NCBI GenBank assembly: GCA_003671195.1 | Contig: QWPJ01000042.1 | Span: 1 to 39,003 of the forward strand | Length of the DNA stretch: 39,003 nucleotides | Direction: 5' to 3' | From: Planctomycetota bacterium | Lineage (GTDB): Bacteria > Planctomycetota > Planctomycetia > Pirellulales > Pirellulaceae | Shown: positions 8,633-18,734 of the stretch, piece after piece | Layout: each line of letters opens with the position of its first letter | Position numbering within the stretch: the stretch's first letter is position 1 | Position numbers and translations under genes: made by a program | Notes under the pieces: model-generated | What the model was told of the DNA's origin: nothing | The model's database searches: none | Seen by the model: only the letters and a program-made list of their open reading frames with translations

Positions 8633-11173
8633 ATGTTCGAGCGATTTACAGACCGTGCCCGCAAGGTGATGCAACTAGCGAATCAAGAGGCGCAGCGTTT
8701 CAACCACGAATACATCGGCACCGAGCATATCCTCCTCGGCCTGGTCAAAGAGGGCAGTGGCGTTGCAGCCAATGTGCTCAGAAACCTCGATATCGATTTG
8801 CGAAAGATCCGTTTAGAGGTTGAGAAGTTGGTGCAAAGTGGTCCAGAAATGGTCACCATCGGCAAGCTGCCTCATACGCCGCGAGCCAAAAAAGTCATCG
8901 AGTACTCGATGGAAGAGGCTCGGAATTTGAACCACAACTACGTCGGGACCGAGCACATCCTCTTGGGATTGCTCCGCGAACAGGATGGAGTTGCAGCCCA
9001 GGTGCTGATGAACCTGGGAATGAAACTCGAGGACGTCCGGGAAGAGGTATTGAGCCTCTTAGGACATGGCATCGACTCGAGCGATGGCGAGTCGGGGGGT
9101 CGGAAAGAGGGAGCCTCGGCCGGTGGCGAATCAGGAACGTCCTCCAAGGGTAGCAAGAGCAAGACCCCAGCCTTGGATAGCTTTGGCCGTGATTTGACCG
9201 AATTGGCAAGGCAGGGCAAACTCGACCCGGTGATCGGACGCGAGCGCGAGATCGAGCGAGCCACCCAGGTGCTGTGCCGCCGGACCAAGAACAACCCGGT
9301 GCTCTTGGGCGAAGCTGGGGTTGGAAAGACCGCGATTGTCGAGGGCTTTGCTCAGAGGGTCGTCAACGGAGAAGTCCCAGACATCTTGGCCGAAAAACGA
9401 ATCGTCGTTTTGGATCTTGCCATGATGGTCGCGGGCACCAAGTACCGAGGACAATTCGAAGAGCGTATCAAGGCTGTCATGAACGAGGTCCGTCGGGCTC
9501 GAAATACGATTTTGTTTATCGACGAATTGCACACGCTCGTCGGAGCCGGTGGAGCCGAAGGTGCCATCGATGCTGCGAATGTTCTCAAGCCTGCACTAGC
9601 GCGTGGCGAGATCCAATGCATCGGTGCGACAACGCTCGACGAGTACCGCAAGTACATCGAGAAGGACAATGCGTTGGCTCGTCGTTTCCAGGAGATCATC
9701 GTCGAGCCGACTTCCAAGGACGAGACGATCCAGATCCTCAAGGGGCTCAAAGAACGTTACGAAGAACATCACCGCGTCCAGATCACCGACGATGCGATCG
9801 CTGCTGCCGTCGAGATGAGCGAGCGTTACATCACCGCAAGGTGTCTGCCCGATAAGGCAATCGATGTGATCGACGAGGCCGGTGCGCGCGTCCGTTTGCG
9901 CACGATGACCAAGCCGCCGGATTTGAAGGACATCGACGAGGATGTCGAAAGGCTCAACAAGGAGAAGGAAGAAGCCGTCGCGAATCAGGATTTTGAAAAA
10001 GCCGCAGCCCTTCGGGATCAAGCCGACAAACTCCGTCGCAAGAAAGAGCAGATCACTCGGGACTGGCGAGATAAGAGTCGCGAGACCGATGGGGTCGTCG
10101 ACGAAGAAGTCATCGCCGAGGTGGTCTCCAAGATGACTGGGATCCCTTTGACTCGGCTTTCGACCGAAGATTCTTTGCGTTTGATGAACATGGAAGGGGA
10201 GTTGCACAAGCGAGTCGTAAGCCAAGAGCAAGCCGTCGCGGCAGTGGCCCGAGCCGTTCGCCGCAGCCGAAGTGGCCTGAAAGACCCCAAGCGGCCCACC
10301 GGTTGCTTTGTCTTCGCAGGTCCAACCGGCGTCGGAAAGACGTTGCTAGCCAAAGCCCTCGCCGAATGCTTGTTCGGTGACGCAGACGCTTTGGTCCATA
10401 TCGACATGAGCGAGTACATGGAAAAGCACAACGTCAGCCGTCTGATCGGTGCTCCTCCGGGATACGTTGGCTACGAGGAAGGTGGTCAATTGACTGAGAA
10501 AATCCGCCGACGACCTTACTCGGTTGTGCTGCTCGATGAAATCGAAAAAGCGCACCCCGACGTCTTCAACATGCTTCTCCAAGTCATGGAAGAGGGTCGA
10601 TTGACCGATAGTTTTGGCCGCAATATCGACTTCAGGAATACCATCTTGATCCTGACGACCAATGCGGGAGCCGAGGCGATCAAGAACGAACAAGCCTTCG
10701 GATTCCAAAAACCGTCCGATGACGCTTCGTACGACAGCATGAAGTCCCGCGTCATGGATTCGATCGAAAGGGTGTTCCGACCCGAGTTCCTCAACCGACT
10801 CGATGATGTGATCATCTTCAGGCACTTGAACAACGAGGACCTCAAGAAGGTGATCGACTACGAGTTGGCCAAGGTTCGAGACCGACTTCGGGATCGTGGC
10901 TTTGAAATCGAGCTGACCGATGAAGCCAAAGAATTCATCATCAAGCAAGGTTCGAACCTCGATTACGGCGCAAGACCACTTCGACGGGCGATCGAGCAAA
11001 GGATCGAAGATCCGCTTTCCGAAGAACTCCTCAGGGGGAGTTTTGAGGGCAAGAACGCGATCCTCATCGATGCCTTCAAGGACGAGTCGGGCAAAGTGAT
11101 CCGTCTGGATTTTAAGGGCGAGCAACGCGACACAGGTTTGGAACTCTCCGGTGCGGGCGAGGTCAAAAAGTAG
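8633..11173 (+). CDS. clpC: ATP-dependent Clp protease ATP-binding subunit ClpC
   Basis: This 846-residue Hsp100 unfoldase would feed substrates to ClpP in the cytoplasm. Two Clp_N repeats occupy about residues 1-140, visible as [15 protein letters not shown] and [16 protein letters not shown] Gly/Ser-rich linker follows. AAA domain 1 has Walker A GEAGVGKT from about residue 226 and [19 protein letters not shown]/coiled-coil middle segment near 437-472 ([20 protein letters not shown]) distinguishes ClpC from ClpB, which has a much longer middle domain. AAA domain 2 has Walker A GPTGVGKT from about residue 563, a [14 protein letters not shown] Walker B and the C-terminal D2-small domain. The start at 8633 follows a strong GGAAGGA at 8621-8627. 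The GTG further upstream at 8591 is less likely. The gene is followed by a strong terminator and appears to be monocistronic. Confidence 0.96.
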   Translation: MFERFTDRARKVMQLANQEAQRFNHEYIGTEHILLGLVKEGSGVAANVLRNLDIDLRKIRLEVEKLVQSGPEMVTIGKLPHTPRAKKVIEYSMEEARNLNHNYVGTEHILLGLLREQDGVAAQVLMNLGMKLEDVREEVLSLLGHGIDSSDGESGGRKEGASAGGESGTSSKGSKSKTPALDSFGRDLTELARQGKLDPVIGREREIERATQVLCRRTKNNPVLLGEAGVGKTAIVEGFAQRVVNGEVPDILAEKRIVVLDLAMMVAGTKYRGQFEERIKAVMNEVRRARNTILFIDELHTLVGAGGAEGAIDAANVLKPALARGEIQCIGATTLDEYRKYIEKDNALARRFQEIIVEPTSKDETIQILKGLKERYEEHHRVQITDDAIAAAVEMSERYITARCLPDKAIDVIDEAGARVRLRTMTKPPDLKDIDEDVERLNKEKEEAVANQDFEKAAALRDQADKLRRKKEQITRDWRDKSRETDGVVDEEVIAEVVSKMTGIPLTRLSTEDSLRLMNMEGELHKRVVSQEQAVAAVARAVRRSRSGLKDPKRPTGCFVFAGPTGVGKTLLAKALAECLFGDADALVHIDMSEYMEKHNVSRLIGAPPGYVGYEEGGQLTEKIRRRPYSVVLLDEIEKAHPDVFNMLLQVMEEGRLTDSFGRNIDFRNTILILTTNAGAEAIKNEQAFGFQKPSDDASYDSMKSRVMDSIERVFRPEFLNRLDDVIIFRHLNNEDLKKVIDYELAKVRDRLRDRGFEIELTDEAKEFIIKQGSNLDYGARPLRRAIEQRIEDPLSEELLRGSFEGKNAILIDAFKDESGKVIRLDFKGEQRDTGLELSGAGEVKK

Positions 11174-11225
11174 CCTTACACCGCAGGTGACTTGAGCTCT
11201 TGCGAGCAGGTTTGAACGTTATTGA

Positions 11226-11258
11226 AACGGGAGCGAAGTGATTCGCTCCCGTTTTTTT
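11226..11258 (+). terminator. Rho-independent terminator of clpC
   Basis: The stem arm AACGGGAGCGAA at 11226-11237 pairs perfectly with TTCGCTCCCGTT at 11242-11253 around a GTGA loop. A run of T continues to 11258. It lies about 50 bp after the clpC stop. Confidence 0.9.
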
Positions 11259-11366
11259 ACAGCGAACCAATGCACAATCTGACCGAACGACACAACACCA
11301 ACACCTGAAGCAACTTTATTGATGTGCCTTTTTTGAGGATTATCAGGGACAAATCCTGAACAAAAA

Positions 11367-11383
11367 GGGTGAAAATTTTACCC
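11367..11383. promoter_or_regulatory. Imperfect 17-bp palindrome upstream of the DUF1559 gene
   Basis: GGGTGAAAATTTTACCC is symmetric around its central A except for one G-T pair. It sits 120 bp before the start of the DUF1559 gene. It could be an operator or part of a weak hairpin. Nothing in the sequence identifies a binding protein. Confidence 0.25.
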
Positions 11384-11502
11384 AATCCATGCAAAACACC
11401 TAAACTCCCACCTAAACTGCATTTGAATCGACGCTAAGTAAAGCTACTTGAGCCGCAGTATCGACGAAACAGACCTTAGAGCTTGCGCCCCTGGTGAGAG
11501 AC

Positions 11503-12645
11503 ATGAATGCAAATACAAAACATCTGAATCGCGGATTTACCTTGGTGGAGTTACTGGTAGTCATCGCCATTATTGGTGTGCTCGTCGGGCTACTATTACC
11601 AGCCGTCCAAGCGGGCCGCGAAGCGGCTAGGCGGATGAGTTGCACGAACAATCTGAGGCAGATTGGAATGGCGGCGTTGAACTTCGAGGCTGCTGCCAAA
11701 CGATTTCCGCCAGGAGTCTTGCTGGCTGGTCCCCAAAACACCCCTTTTCCAGGTGCTCTTCCAAGGGATCCGGTGGCGTTCCAATACAATATGCATAGCG
11801 GAATCGGTCATCTTGCGTTCCTGCTTCCGTTCATCGAACAAAATTCGATTTGGTCAAGTCTCCAGAGCACCTTGAATCTCAGTACGGATTCTGACGGTAC
11901 ACGAGCGGTGGTCAACACCCCGACTTATTGGAAAAACGTGTACTGGTGGAATCCGTCGTTTCCAGACGGCAGAACCCCAGCTCCGGAAACTGCTAAAGCA
12001 AGGATACCTCTGTTCCTATGTCCCTCGGACGCATCTGAAGGGACAATGCCACAGTACGATCTTCTTCATTATTCTCATTCGGAATCCCGCACAAGTGTCC
12101 CAAGCACAAAGGCTTGGGTTTATTCGACATCTACACCGGCTAATGCAGTGATAGGGAGGACGAACTATCTAGGAAACGCCGGAAGGTCAGGTGTAACCGG
12201 CTCTGTGGCACTCGATCCACCGAGTCCCAACGGAGCAAATCTCGGCAGCCGAGGGATCACCTGTGATGATCTTCGGGGCATCTTCTCACCACGTTCAAAA
12301 ACGACTCTACCGGAAATCAAGGATGGGACTTCGAACACTTTTCTATTTGGCGAAGTTACTGGGACTTGGACAGACCCTACGAACCTCACTGGTCGCAAAT
12401 CGGCATCCTGGTGGATATCGGCCAGTGGGCAATTCGCCCAAAACATGATCGCGGACCCGCAGGGGCCAGCATGGCGCAAAAGCTCACATGCTGGAAATGC
12501 TGCTAAGTATCACAGTATGCATCGGGGCGGGGTTCATATGTGCTTTGTGGATAACTCGGTAAGGATGATTCCTAACAGTGCTGACGGATACCTTTGGTTT
12601 GTAATGAGTGGTATCCGCGAGGGCATCGAGCAACCCGGCGAGTAA
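11503..12645 (+). CDS. DUF1559 domain-containing prepilin-like protein
   Basis: This 380-residue protein starts with a type IV prepilin leader, a short basic segment ending in RG before [20 protein letters not shown]. Prepilin peptidase would cleave between Gly and Phe. The conserved planctomycete segment [21 protein letters not shown] follows. The large C-terminal domain is the DUF1559 (SBP_bac_10) type, and its end reads [17 protein letters not shown], a degenerate form of the usual H-X9-DG motif with Asn in place of Gly. These proteins are numerous in planctomycetes and are thought to be pseudopilin-like surface or periplasmic proteins; no role has been firmly shown. The frame could start at the GTG at 11494, three codons earlier. 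It has no prepilin-assembly neighbours. Confidence 0.93.
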   Translation: MNANTKHLNRGFTLVELLVVIAIIGVLVGLLLPAVQAGREAARRMSCTNNLRQIGMAALNFEAAAKRFPPGVLLAGPQNTPFPGALPRDPVAFQYNMHSGIGHLAFLLPFIEQNSIWSSLQSTLNLSTDSDGTRAVVNTPTYWKNVYWWNPSFPDGRTPAPETAKARIPLFLCPSDASEGTMPQYDLLHYSHSESRTSVPSTKAWVYSTSTPANAVIGRTNYLGNAGRSGVTGSVALDPPSPNGANLGSRGITCDDLRGIFSPRSKTTLPEIKDGTSNTFLFGEVTGTWTDPTNLTGRKSASWWISASGQFAQNMIADPQGPAWRKSSHAGNAAKYHSMHRGGVHMCFVDNSVRMIPNSADGYLWFVMSGIREGIEQPGE

Positions 12646-12693
12646 GCCAATCGCCTCTCATGGTCAGTCCCAATTTTGTAGTTTAGCATCGAT

Positions 12694-13449
12694 TCAACTG
12701 GCGATCATATGGAGCCCTGCCAGGGTCGCTAGAATCAGAATTATCGTTTCAAAGTCGGCCTGTCGGATCCGATCGGCAATTGCCCGCCCTACAAGAAGCC
12801 CGAGCAAAATACATGGAATCAAGATCACGTTTAACACCAAGGTATCGGAGTTCATCAGTCCAAGATTCCAGCTAAAGGGGATCTTGATCAGATTCAGCAG
12901 CAAGAAAAACCAGGCAGCGGTCCCTACAAACTCCTTTTTAGGCAGCCCGATCGCGATCAAAAACAATCCGTAGACAGGGCCAGCGGCGTTGGCCAGCATC
13001 GTCGTAATCCCCACCAAAATGCCCATGACCCATGCAAACCAAGGGCTATGCGGAATGTGGGTAAACCACGCTTCTTTGAATTTTCGCGCTAGCTGCATGA
13101 CCGCTAAAGCGAGAATGATGCAACCGATCGTCGGACGGTAATACGATTCACTCATCACGTCCATCAATAGCCAAGCGGCGATGACTCCGAGCAAAGCGGG
13201 GGGAAACATTCGTCGCACATACCGCCACTCGGCATGCTGACCGAACATCAGCATCGCCATGGTGTCCCCTGCGATGAGCATCGGTAAAACAATCCCTGTC
13301 GACGCCTTTGCTCCAAAAACATAGGCGAAGATCAGCACGTGGACTAAGCTCACGCCCGAGAAACCACTCTTGGTGATCCCGATTCCAAATGCAGCCGTCG
13401 CCAGAAGCATCCAAGCTCCGACCGAAAGCATCGAGGGATCTAAGTTCAT
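12694..13449 (-). CDS. TauE/SafE (TSUP) family membrane permease
   Basis: This 251-residue protein is hydrophobic throughout, with about seven or eight membrane segments. The two TSUP repeats are visible: an N-terminal TAAFGIGITKSGFSGVSLVH stretch and a second-half GILVGITTMLANAAGPVYGL stretch, each carrying the Gly-rich re-entrant motif of the family. The family exports sulfite, sulfoacetate or other small organic sulfur anions; the substrate here is unknown. Its start codon overlaps the helicase stop by 4 bp (ATGA type), so translation is probably coupled, although a functional connection is not obvious. It converges with the DUF1559 gene with a 48 bp gap. Confidence 0.88.
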   Translation of the reverse strand: MNLDPSMLSVGAWMLLATAAFGIGITKSGFSGVSLVHVLIFAYVFGAKASTGIVLPMLIAGDTMAMLMFGQHAEWRYVRRMFPPALLGVIAAWLLMDVMSESYYRPTIGCIILALAVMQLARKFKEAWFTHIPHSPWFAWVMGILVGITTMLANAAGPVYGLFLIAIGLPKKEFVGTAAWFFLLLNLIKIPFSWNLGLMNSDTLVLNVILIPCILLGLLVGRAIADRIRQADFETIILILATLAGLHMIAS

Positions 13450-15926
13450 GGCGCCGACCGACTCGAAGTGTCGCGTCCGTGTACGATGCGACTTTGCCTG
13501 TCGGTCAACTCCTGGACCAATGCATCGGTGCTTTCAGGATCGACTCGACGGCAACATTCCATCAGTCGCTCTGCGAGGGAGTCAAAAGGCTCTTCCCAAT
13601 CCTCCGGCGTCGAGTCTTGCGGCGCGATGCAGCTAATTTCGTTGACCAAAAGTACAAATCTCAAGACATGGCGAAACAGCATGCCCTCGTGTTTCTGTAG
13701 CCCTCGGGTCACGATGTACTTATTGAAATCGCATTCAAAGGAGAGCAATTCCCCGACGACCCAAACGCTGCGCGTGTACACATCGTGCACGCCGGGGAAA
13801 TCGTAATCGAACATCCGTCGAAGCTTTTCCCCAAGTGCCATCGGCTTTGGTGGCGGCCGCCACCGATTGGCATAAGGATCCTTCGATGCCTCGGTATCCT
13901 CCTGGCTTTCCTCGTCGTCGGAGGCTTGGCCCGTGAGTTCTTGGACTCCGGCGAGTCCAAGCTCGAGCAAACGAGGATGCAAGTGCTGCAGGGCCAAGGG
14001 ACCAAAAGGGAGTTCGTCGGGCCCGGGCACCGGGGCGAGCTTGCTGATGTTTGCCGGCAACTCCAAAACACTTTCCAAAGCTTGCACCCGTTCGATTGGA
14101 TCGGCAAATTGCATTTGCTGGATCAGGTACAGACCATAGATAGGATTGAGGCTACGAAGTTCGCTCAGGAGCTCAAGCCGAGGTTTGGGGGTGATTCGCT
14201 CGGGACGATAACTCTCCAAATCGTATCCTCGCGAAGCGGCTTCGTCGGTCGTCGCTTCGATGGGATGCTCCTCGTCTTCTTCAGATTCTTGACTGTCGGT
14301 CACCTGCAACTGGGAGGCCAAAGCAGAGCGGAGCAACCCGGCGAGGGTTTCCTTCGGAGGTGCTTTACTGCCGCTGGATATCGTTGGATCTTTCGCGATG
14401 CTTGGTTTTGGAGTCACATCGATAAAACCGGCTGTCCAGAGGGTTACGAGCATCTGGTTGAGCTCTTTTTGGCCTTTGGCAATATCGATCGGGGCGAGCA
14501 AGCGTCGGCCGACCAAATCCCGCAAGGGCTGAACCTCAGGGTTTTCCCGGAGCATCGTGGCAAGAAGCCTCCAGGGCAGGGGACCACGGCTCGAGAGATT
14601 CGCCGCGGGCGCGATTACCAATTTTTGAAACTGCTCTTTGTTCCAATACGTCTCACCTTGACGGCGCGTGGGCATCTTCTTCTTGAGTTGCTTCTTGGCC
14701 TTGAGCAAACCCGGATCTTTGGTGTCCTCTGGGATCTGATCGTATTGCAATTTCCATCGGTAATACTTCACGTCGTCTTCATGCGCAAGCGCATAGACGA
14801 AGCCTTCGCGGTCGAATTGGGGTCGCCCAGCTCGACCAAAAATCTGTTGGGCCGAGGCCGAATCGATCAGTTTCTTTTTACCATAAGGCCCTTTGACCAA
14901 ACTTGGCAGGACCACGCATCGGGCAGGTAAATTGATCCCTGCCGATAAGGTCTCGGTACAGACACAGACACTCAAGAGCTTTTCCTGGAAGAGTTGCTCG
15001 ACCAATCGACGGTACTTGGGCATGATCCCCGCATGATGGATCCCAACCCCACGGATCAAAATCTGCTTGATCTTCGGGCCTGCCCCCTCGCCCAAGGGAA
15101 TCCCCTCGATCCGCTTGGTGATCAACGCTTGGCGCTCTTTATCGATCAGCCGCCGACCTTTGAGCAACTCGGCGACTTGCCAGCATTGGTCACGATTGAA
15201 ACAAAAAACCAATCCAGGAGTCCTACGTCGAACCTCGTCTCCTTCGGCGATCTTTTCGAGCTGCTCGTCGAGGTACAGATCTTCGACCCATTCGAATTGC
15301 AAAGGTACTTTGCGCTCGGTGCCTTGAACCAATTCCAGGTTCCTGCCGTGAGCACGGTTGAGCCATGAGCAAAACTCGACACTATTACCGATGGTGGCCG
15401 ACAGGAGCATCAGTCGCACCTGCTTGGGTAGCATTCCAATGCTCAGTTCCCATACGATGCCTCTTTCGGGATCATTGAAACTATGGAATTCATCCATGAT
15501 CACCGAGTCGACCCCCTCGACCCAAGTTTGATCTTGTTGCAAAAGCCGGTTGAGCAAAATCTCAGCGACGACAACCAGGACCGGCGCGTTGGGATTCACT
15601 TTTCGATTGCCAGTGACCAACCCGATGGAGCTTGCTGGATACCCCCAACGGACGGCTGCCGACTGCAACTCCTGGAGTTTCTGGTCGGTAAGTGCGATCA
15701 GGGGGGTGGTGTAGAAGCATTTGCGCCCCGTACGGAGGGCTTCGTAAATGGCCCCCTCGGCGATCAAGGTTTTTCCGGTGCCCGTTGGAGCACAGACCAA
15801 GACACCTTGATCCGATGAAAACCAAGCGATCAAGGCGTCTTCTTGGACCGGGTAGGGCGTATAGGGCAATCGCTCGAAATATTCGGATACAATGGAATCG
15901 CGATCGCTGGGCTTCTGGGAATTCAT
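13446..15926 (-). CDS. Ski2-like DExH box RNA/DNA helicase
   Basis: This 826-residue superfamily 2 helicase carries motif I APTGTGKT near residue 45, motif Ia TTPLIALTDQK, motif II MDEFH (a DExH variant with Phe), motif III LLSATIG, a motif IV-like GLVFCFNRDQCW, motif V CTETLSAGINLPARCVV and motif VI QQIFGRAGRPQFD. The combination of PPARxVV-like motif V with GRAGRPQFD and a long C-terminal region places it in the Ski2/HelY group, involved in RNA decay or processing. The C-terminal 400 residues contain an acidic low-complexity patch (DSQESEEDEEHP and SDDEESQEDTEAS) and no recognised domain. The start ATG at 15926 lies just before MNSQKPSDRDS, with divergent transcription of the S41 protease gene 77 bp away. 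Confidence 0.9.
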   Translation of the reverse strand: MNSQKPSDRDSIVSEYFERLPYTPYPVQEDALIAWFSSDQGVLVCAPTGTGKTLIAEGAIYEALRTGRKCFYTTPLIALTDQKLQELQSAAVRWGYPASSIGLVTGNRKVNPNAPVLVVVAEILLNRLLQQDQTWVEGVDSVIMDEFHSFNDPERGIVWELSIGMLPKQVRLMLLSATIGNSVEFCSWLNRAHGRNLELVQGTERKVPLQFEWVEDLYLDEQLEKIAEGDEVRRRTPGLVFCFNRDQCWQVAELLKGRRLIDKERQALITKRIEGIPLGEGAGPKIKQILIRGVGIHHAGIMPKYRRLVEQLFQEKLLSVCVCTETLSAGINLPARCVVLPSLVKGPYGKKKLIDSASAQQIFGRAGRPQFDREGFVYALAHEDDVKYYRWKLQYDQIPEDTKDPGLLKAKKQLKKKMPTRRQGETYWNKEQFQKLVIAPAANLSSRGPLPWRLLATMLRENPEVQPLRDLVGRRLLAPIDIAKGQKELNQMLVTLWTAGFIDVTPKPSIAKDPTISSGSKAPPKETLAGLLRSALASQLQVTDSQESEEDEEHPIEATTDEAASRGYDLESYRPERITPKPRLELLSELRSLNPIYGLYLIQQMQFADPIERVQALESVLELPANISKLAPVPGPDELPFGPLALQHLHPRLLELGLAGVQELTGQASDDEESQEDTEASKDPYANRWRPPPKPMALGEKLRRMFDYDFPGVHDVYTRSVWVVGELLSFECDFNKYIVTRGLQKHEGMLFRHVLRFVLLVNEISCIAPQDSTPEDWEEPFDSLAERLMECCRRVDPESTDALVQELTDRQSRIVHGRDTSSRSAP

Positions 15927-16003
15927 CCCGGTAATCGTAGCACAAACGCCCTGCTGGCAGGAGACCTAGTGGCACGGACTGAATCGATCCGAATTGGACG
16001 AAA

Positions 16004-17329
16004 ATGAGTGGAAAGAGCCTGAAGATACTCTTCGTCGGCCTGGCCTTGTGCCTAGCATGCTACTTCAATGCCGCGCGCTATCGGCCCGGCCGAGATGTGG
16101 CCTATGCCATCGAAATCATCACCGACTCCTATGTCGATCCGATTTCACAAGCGGACCTAAAGCAAGCAGCCATGCAAGGGATGCTCGAGTCGCTCGACCC
16201 GCACTCATCGTTTGTCTCCGAGGATTCCCTCGGACGTTTCAACGCGGTCTTCGAGCAGCGTTTCGCAGGTCTAGGGGTTCAGGTCGAAGGCCCACCGATC
16301 CGGCCCGATATCACCGTCATAACCACTTTGTTCAATTCACCTGCCTTCCGAGCCGGCCTGATGCCCGGGGACTTGATCGTCCAAGTCGATGGCATCGACG
16401 TGCGTTCGATGGACACTTCGGAGGTCTCGAAAAAAATATCTGGGGCAGTCGGATCCGAAGTCCTTCTAGGAATCGATCGGGCCGGTGAACGCTTGAACAT
16501 CCAGGCCACTCGGGAATTTGTCGATGTCGAGAGCGTCACAGGCGATCGGCGACGCGCCGATGGAAGTTGGGACTTTCAACTCCAATCCGCTCCGCAAATC
16601 GCTTACATTCACTCAGACCTCTTCGGAGAAAGAACCGCTCGCGAAATCGAATCCGCTTTGAAATCACTCGAGGGGAAAATTGATGCGGTCATCCTCGATC
16701 TTCGCGATAACGGTGGGGGATTGCTTCAAGCTGCCATCGAGGTCTGCGATCTGTTTCTCGACGAGGGGAGGATTGTCTCGACCCAGGGCCGCCAACAAGC
16801 CAGCATCGAATCGATCGACGCGCAACGAGGAACGGTCGTTCCGAGCAGCGTTCCAATCGCGGTGCTGATCAACAGCAATTCAGCAAGCGCCAGCGAAGTC
16901 GTCGCCGCATGCTTGAAGGATCACCAGCGCGCTGTGATTGTAGGCCAACGATCCTACGGGAAAGGAAGCGTCCAGAGCATCGTTCCGGTCGAAGGTGGCC
17001 GAGCGGCCATTCGATTCACGACCGCTTACTATTTCCCCCCAAGCGGCCAGAGGATCCACCGCAAACCCAAAGACACCGATTCGGACCCTTGGGGAGTCCT
17101 GCCTAGTGATGGAGCCGAGGTTCTTCTGAACGAGGAACAAAACCGTCAAGCCATCGAAAGAATGCGCCGACGCAGTGACCCGTTGAGAAACGGAGCACTT
17201 GCCAATCACCCTTTATCCAAAGTCGATGACCCCGACGACCAACAGATCACTCAGGACCCCCAATTGGTTCGTGCGATCGAAATCCTCCGAGCCAGGGCCT
17301 CGGAGAGTTCCGCCCCCAAAGACTTATAG
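16004..17329 (+). CDS. S41 family C-terminal processing peptidase (CtpA/Prc-like)
   Basis: This 441-residue serine protease is anchored or secreted by an N-terminal hydrophobic segment (ILFVGLALCLACYF). A helical region carries the family sequence MLESLDPHSSFVS. A PDZ domain follows at about residues 85-165, with FAGLGVQVEG and RAGLMPGDLIVQVDGIDV. The S41 core has AVILDLRDNGGGLLQAAIEV, then SNSASASEVVAACL with the probable nucleophile Ser295, then GQRSYGKGSVQ with the general base Lys320; the spacing of 25 residues matches the Ser-Lys dyad of Prc. The C-terminal 80 residues are charged and not recognised. It is likely periplasmic, in protein quality control or precursor trimming. Confidence 0.93.
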   Translation: MSGKSLKILFVGLALCLACYFNAARYRPGRDVAYAIEIITDSYVDPISQADLKQAAMQGMLESLDPHSSFVSEDSLGRFNAVFEQRFAGLGVQVEGPPIRPDITVITTLFNSPAFRAGLMPGDLIVQVDGIDVRSMDTSEVSKKISGAVGSEVLLGIDRAGERLNIQATREFVDVESVTGDRRRADGSWDFQLQSAPQIAYIHSDLFGERTAREIESALKSLEGKIDAVILDLRDNGGGLLQAAIEVCDLFLDEGRIVSTQGRQQASIESIDAQRGTVVPSSVPIAVLINSNSASASEVVAACLKDHQRAVIVGQRSYGKGSVQSIVPVEGGRAAIRFTTAYYFPPSGQRIHRKPKDTDSDPWGVLPSDGAEVLLNEEQNRQAIERMRRRSDPLRNGALANHPLSKVDDPDDQQITQDPQLVRAIEILRARASESSAPKDL

Positions 17330-17488
17330 CCGATTGGTACACGTACTCGAATCGATCCAGTGTAGCAATCCGACCTATTGGTCCGCAAGTTACCGCGAAC
17401 CGCCTCGATCAACGATCGGCAGCGCTGCAGTTCGAACAGACCTCGAGTACGAGTACGACGAAATCCGATGCGAGGCACGAACAAGCGA

Positions 17489-18619
17489 TTAGGGATTCGC
17501 GTTGGACAGCTCGCTCAGAGCCTCCGACTCTGCTTCGGAAGCAATATCAGCGGTTTTCTTGCTGATCGATTTCCCGCTCCGCAGGACTTCGAGCCTGCTG
17601 GTCATCGATTTGTTCATCGGACGACTCGCCCCGCTATTGACCACACCGGCACTGACCACACCGCTACTCGACAAGCCGCTTGACTCGGAAAAGGCCTTTT
17701 TAAACGTACCGAGTTTTTGGCTCCGAGCATCGATGACTTCGGTGGTTACCTGAGAGCGAGTGATTTGCGGCTCTAGAGCCTTCGGTGGTAGAGCATTCGC
17801 ACCATTGCGGCCCGTGGCATCGGAAGGTTGAAAGTGCCTTTGGAACGACGGGGGTACTTCGATCGTTTCGGTACGGCGTTTGGTCCCGGTCGCTTGCATC
17901 AGATCGGGCGCGATGGTGTTGGGGGCTTGGATGTAACTGGCTCTTTGGACCCCCTGGGAAGCCTGAGGAATCTGGGATGCCTGAGAAACCTGGGGCATTG
18001 GGTCCTGAGCTGAGTTCCGTGCTGCGTTTTGGGCCAAGGATTTGTCGCTCGGAGAGCCTCCCTGGGGAGTCGTCGTCTTAGGAGTTCTGGCCTCCACCCC
18101 TGGGAGCAATTTCATCGTTGGGTCCGAAAGGGTCGTGCCTCCTTGCCGTCCTTCGTAGCGCGCGATGATGCTGAGTTTTTTGGTTGGACCTTTGACATCA
18201 CCCCAGGGCAACCAAACGCTGTAGGCGGGTCCTATCGATGTTTTGCTCATGTGCTTAGCGAAATCATCGGCATCGATGACGTACTTGCGAAGTGGTTTTT
18301 GATTCTCAGGATCTTGATCGTCCGCATCAAAAACAAAGACCACAAGTTTACCGTCGACCTCGATCGGATCGTTTTGCTCTTTGTCGTAGAAAAAGACCCG
18401 TCCACCGAATCCTCGAACGCCTGGTTGGTTAGGCTGCCGTAAAACTGTATCGGTCCAAATCGCTAAGATCCGTTCGGGGACAACTGGTTTTTCCTCTTCG
18501 GTCCAACTCCAACCTGCCGGAGTCTTTTTAGGTGCGAATTGGCACCCCGAGGGCAATGGTATCGCGGCCAAAAGCATCAGCATTCCCAAGCTCCTACGAA
18601 AGGAGTATCGACGTTTCAT
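17489..18619 (-). CDS. Lipoprotein downstream of the secretin, function unknown
   Basis: This 376-residue protein starts with a lipoprotein signal and lipobox PSGC, with the lipidated Cys at residue 26. A globular domain of about 140 residues follows, containing PERILAIWTDTVLRQPNQ, GFGGRVFFYDKE and KLVVFVFDADDQDP. The rest is low-complexity, rich in Ser, Gln, Pro and Ala, with SQASQIPQASQ-type runs. The ATG at 18619 has AAGGAA about 7 bp upstream; the frame opens at 18721, but the extension lacks a signal peptide. It is 115 bp downstream of the secretin stop on the same strand, so a role as a secretin-associated lipoprotein, such as a pilotin-like factor, is possible but unproven. Confidence 0.75.
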   Translation of the reverse strand: MKRRYSFRRSLGMLMLLAAIPLPSGCQFAPKKTPAGWSWTEEEKPVVPERILAIWTDTVLRQPNQPGVRGFGGRVFFYDKEQNDPIEVDGKLVVFVFDADDQDPENQKPLRKYVIDADDFAKHMSKTSIGPAYSVWLPWGDVKGPTKKLSIIARYEGRQGGTTLSDPTMKLLPGVEARTPKTTTPQGGSPSDKSLAQNAARNSAQDPMPQVSQASQIPQASQGVQRASYIQAPNTIAPDLMQATGTKRRTETIEVPPSFQRHFQPSDATGRNGANALPPKALEPQITRSQVTTEVIDARSQKLGTFKKAFSESSGLSSSGVVSAGVVNSGASRPMNKSMTSRLEVLRSGKSISKKTADIASEAESEALSELSNANP

Positions 18620-18734
18620 CGCGGGTTCCTTGGCTTTGGTGTGTTTGTGCTGCGAAGGGGGGCCATGGTGCGTTTGAAGGTTTGTTGATGCGGATCGATG
18701 AGGATGGACCAGGGCAGACACGGAGGCGGGATAT

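Larger units (their letters stand above)
11174..11502. other. Intergenic region between clpC and the DUF1559 gene
   Basis: About 330 bp without a gene. It holds the clpC terminator, the imperfect palindrome at 11367-11383, a short inverted repeat CAGGGACAAATCCTG near 11344, and an A/T-rich stretch that probably carries the promoter of the DUF1559 gene. No convincing -35/-10 pair was found. Confidence 0.5.

Noticed and set aside
13785-14930. A 381-codon plus-strand frame inside the helicase region
   Set aside because: It lies entirely antisense to the helicase, whose motifs are complete and in order, and its translation shows no recognisable domain.
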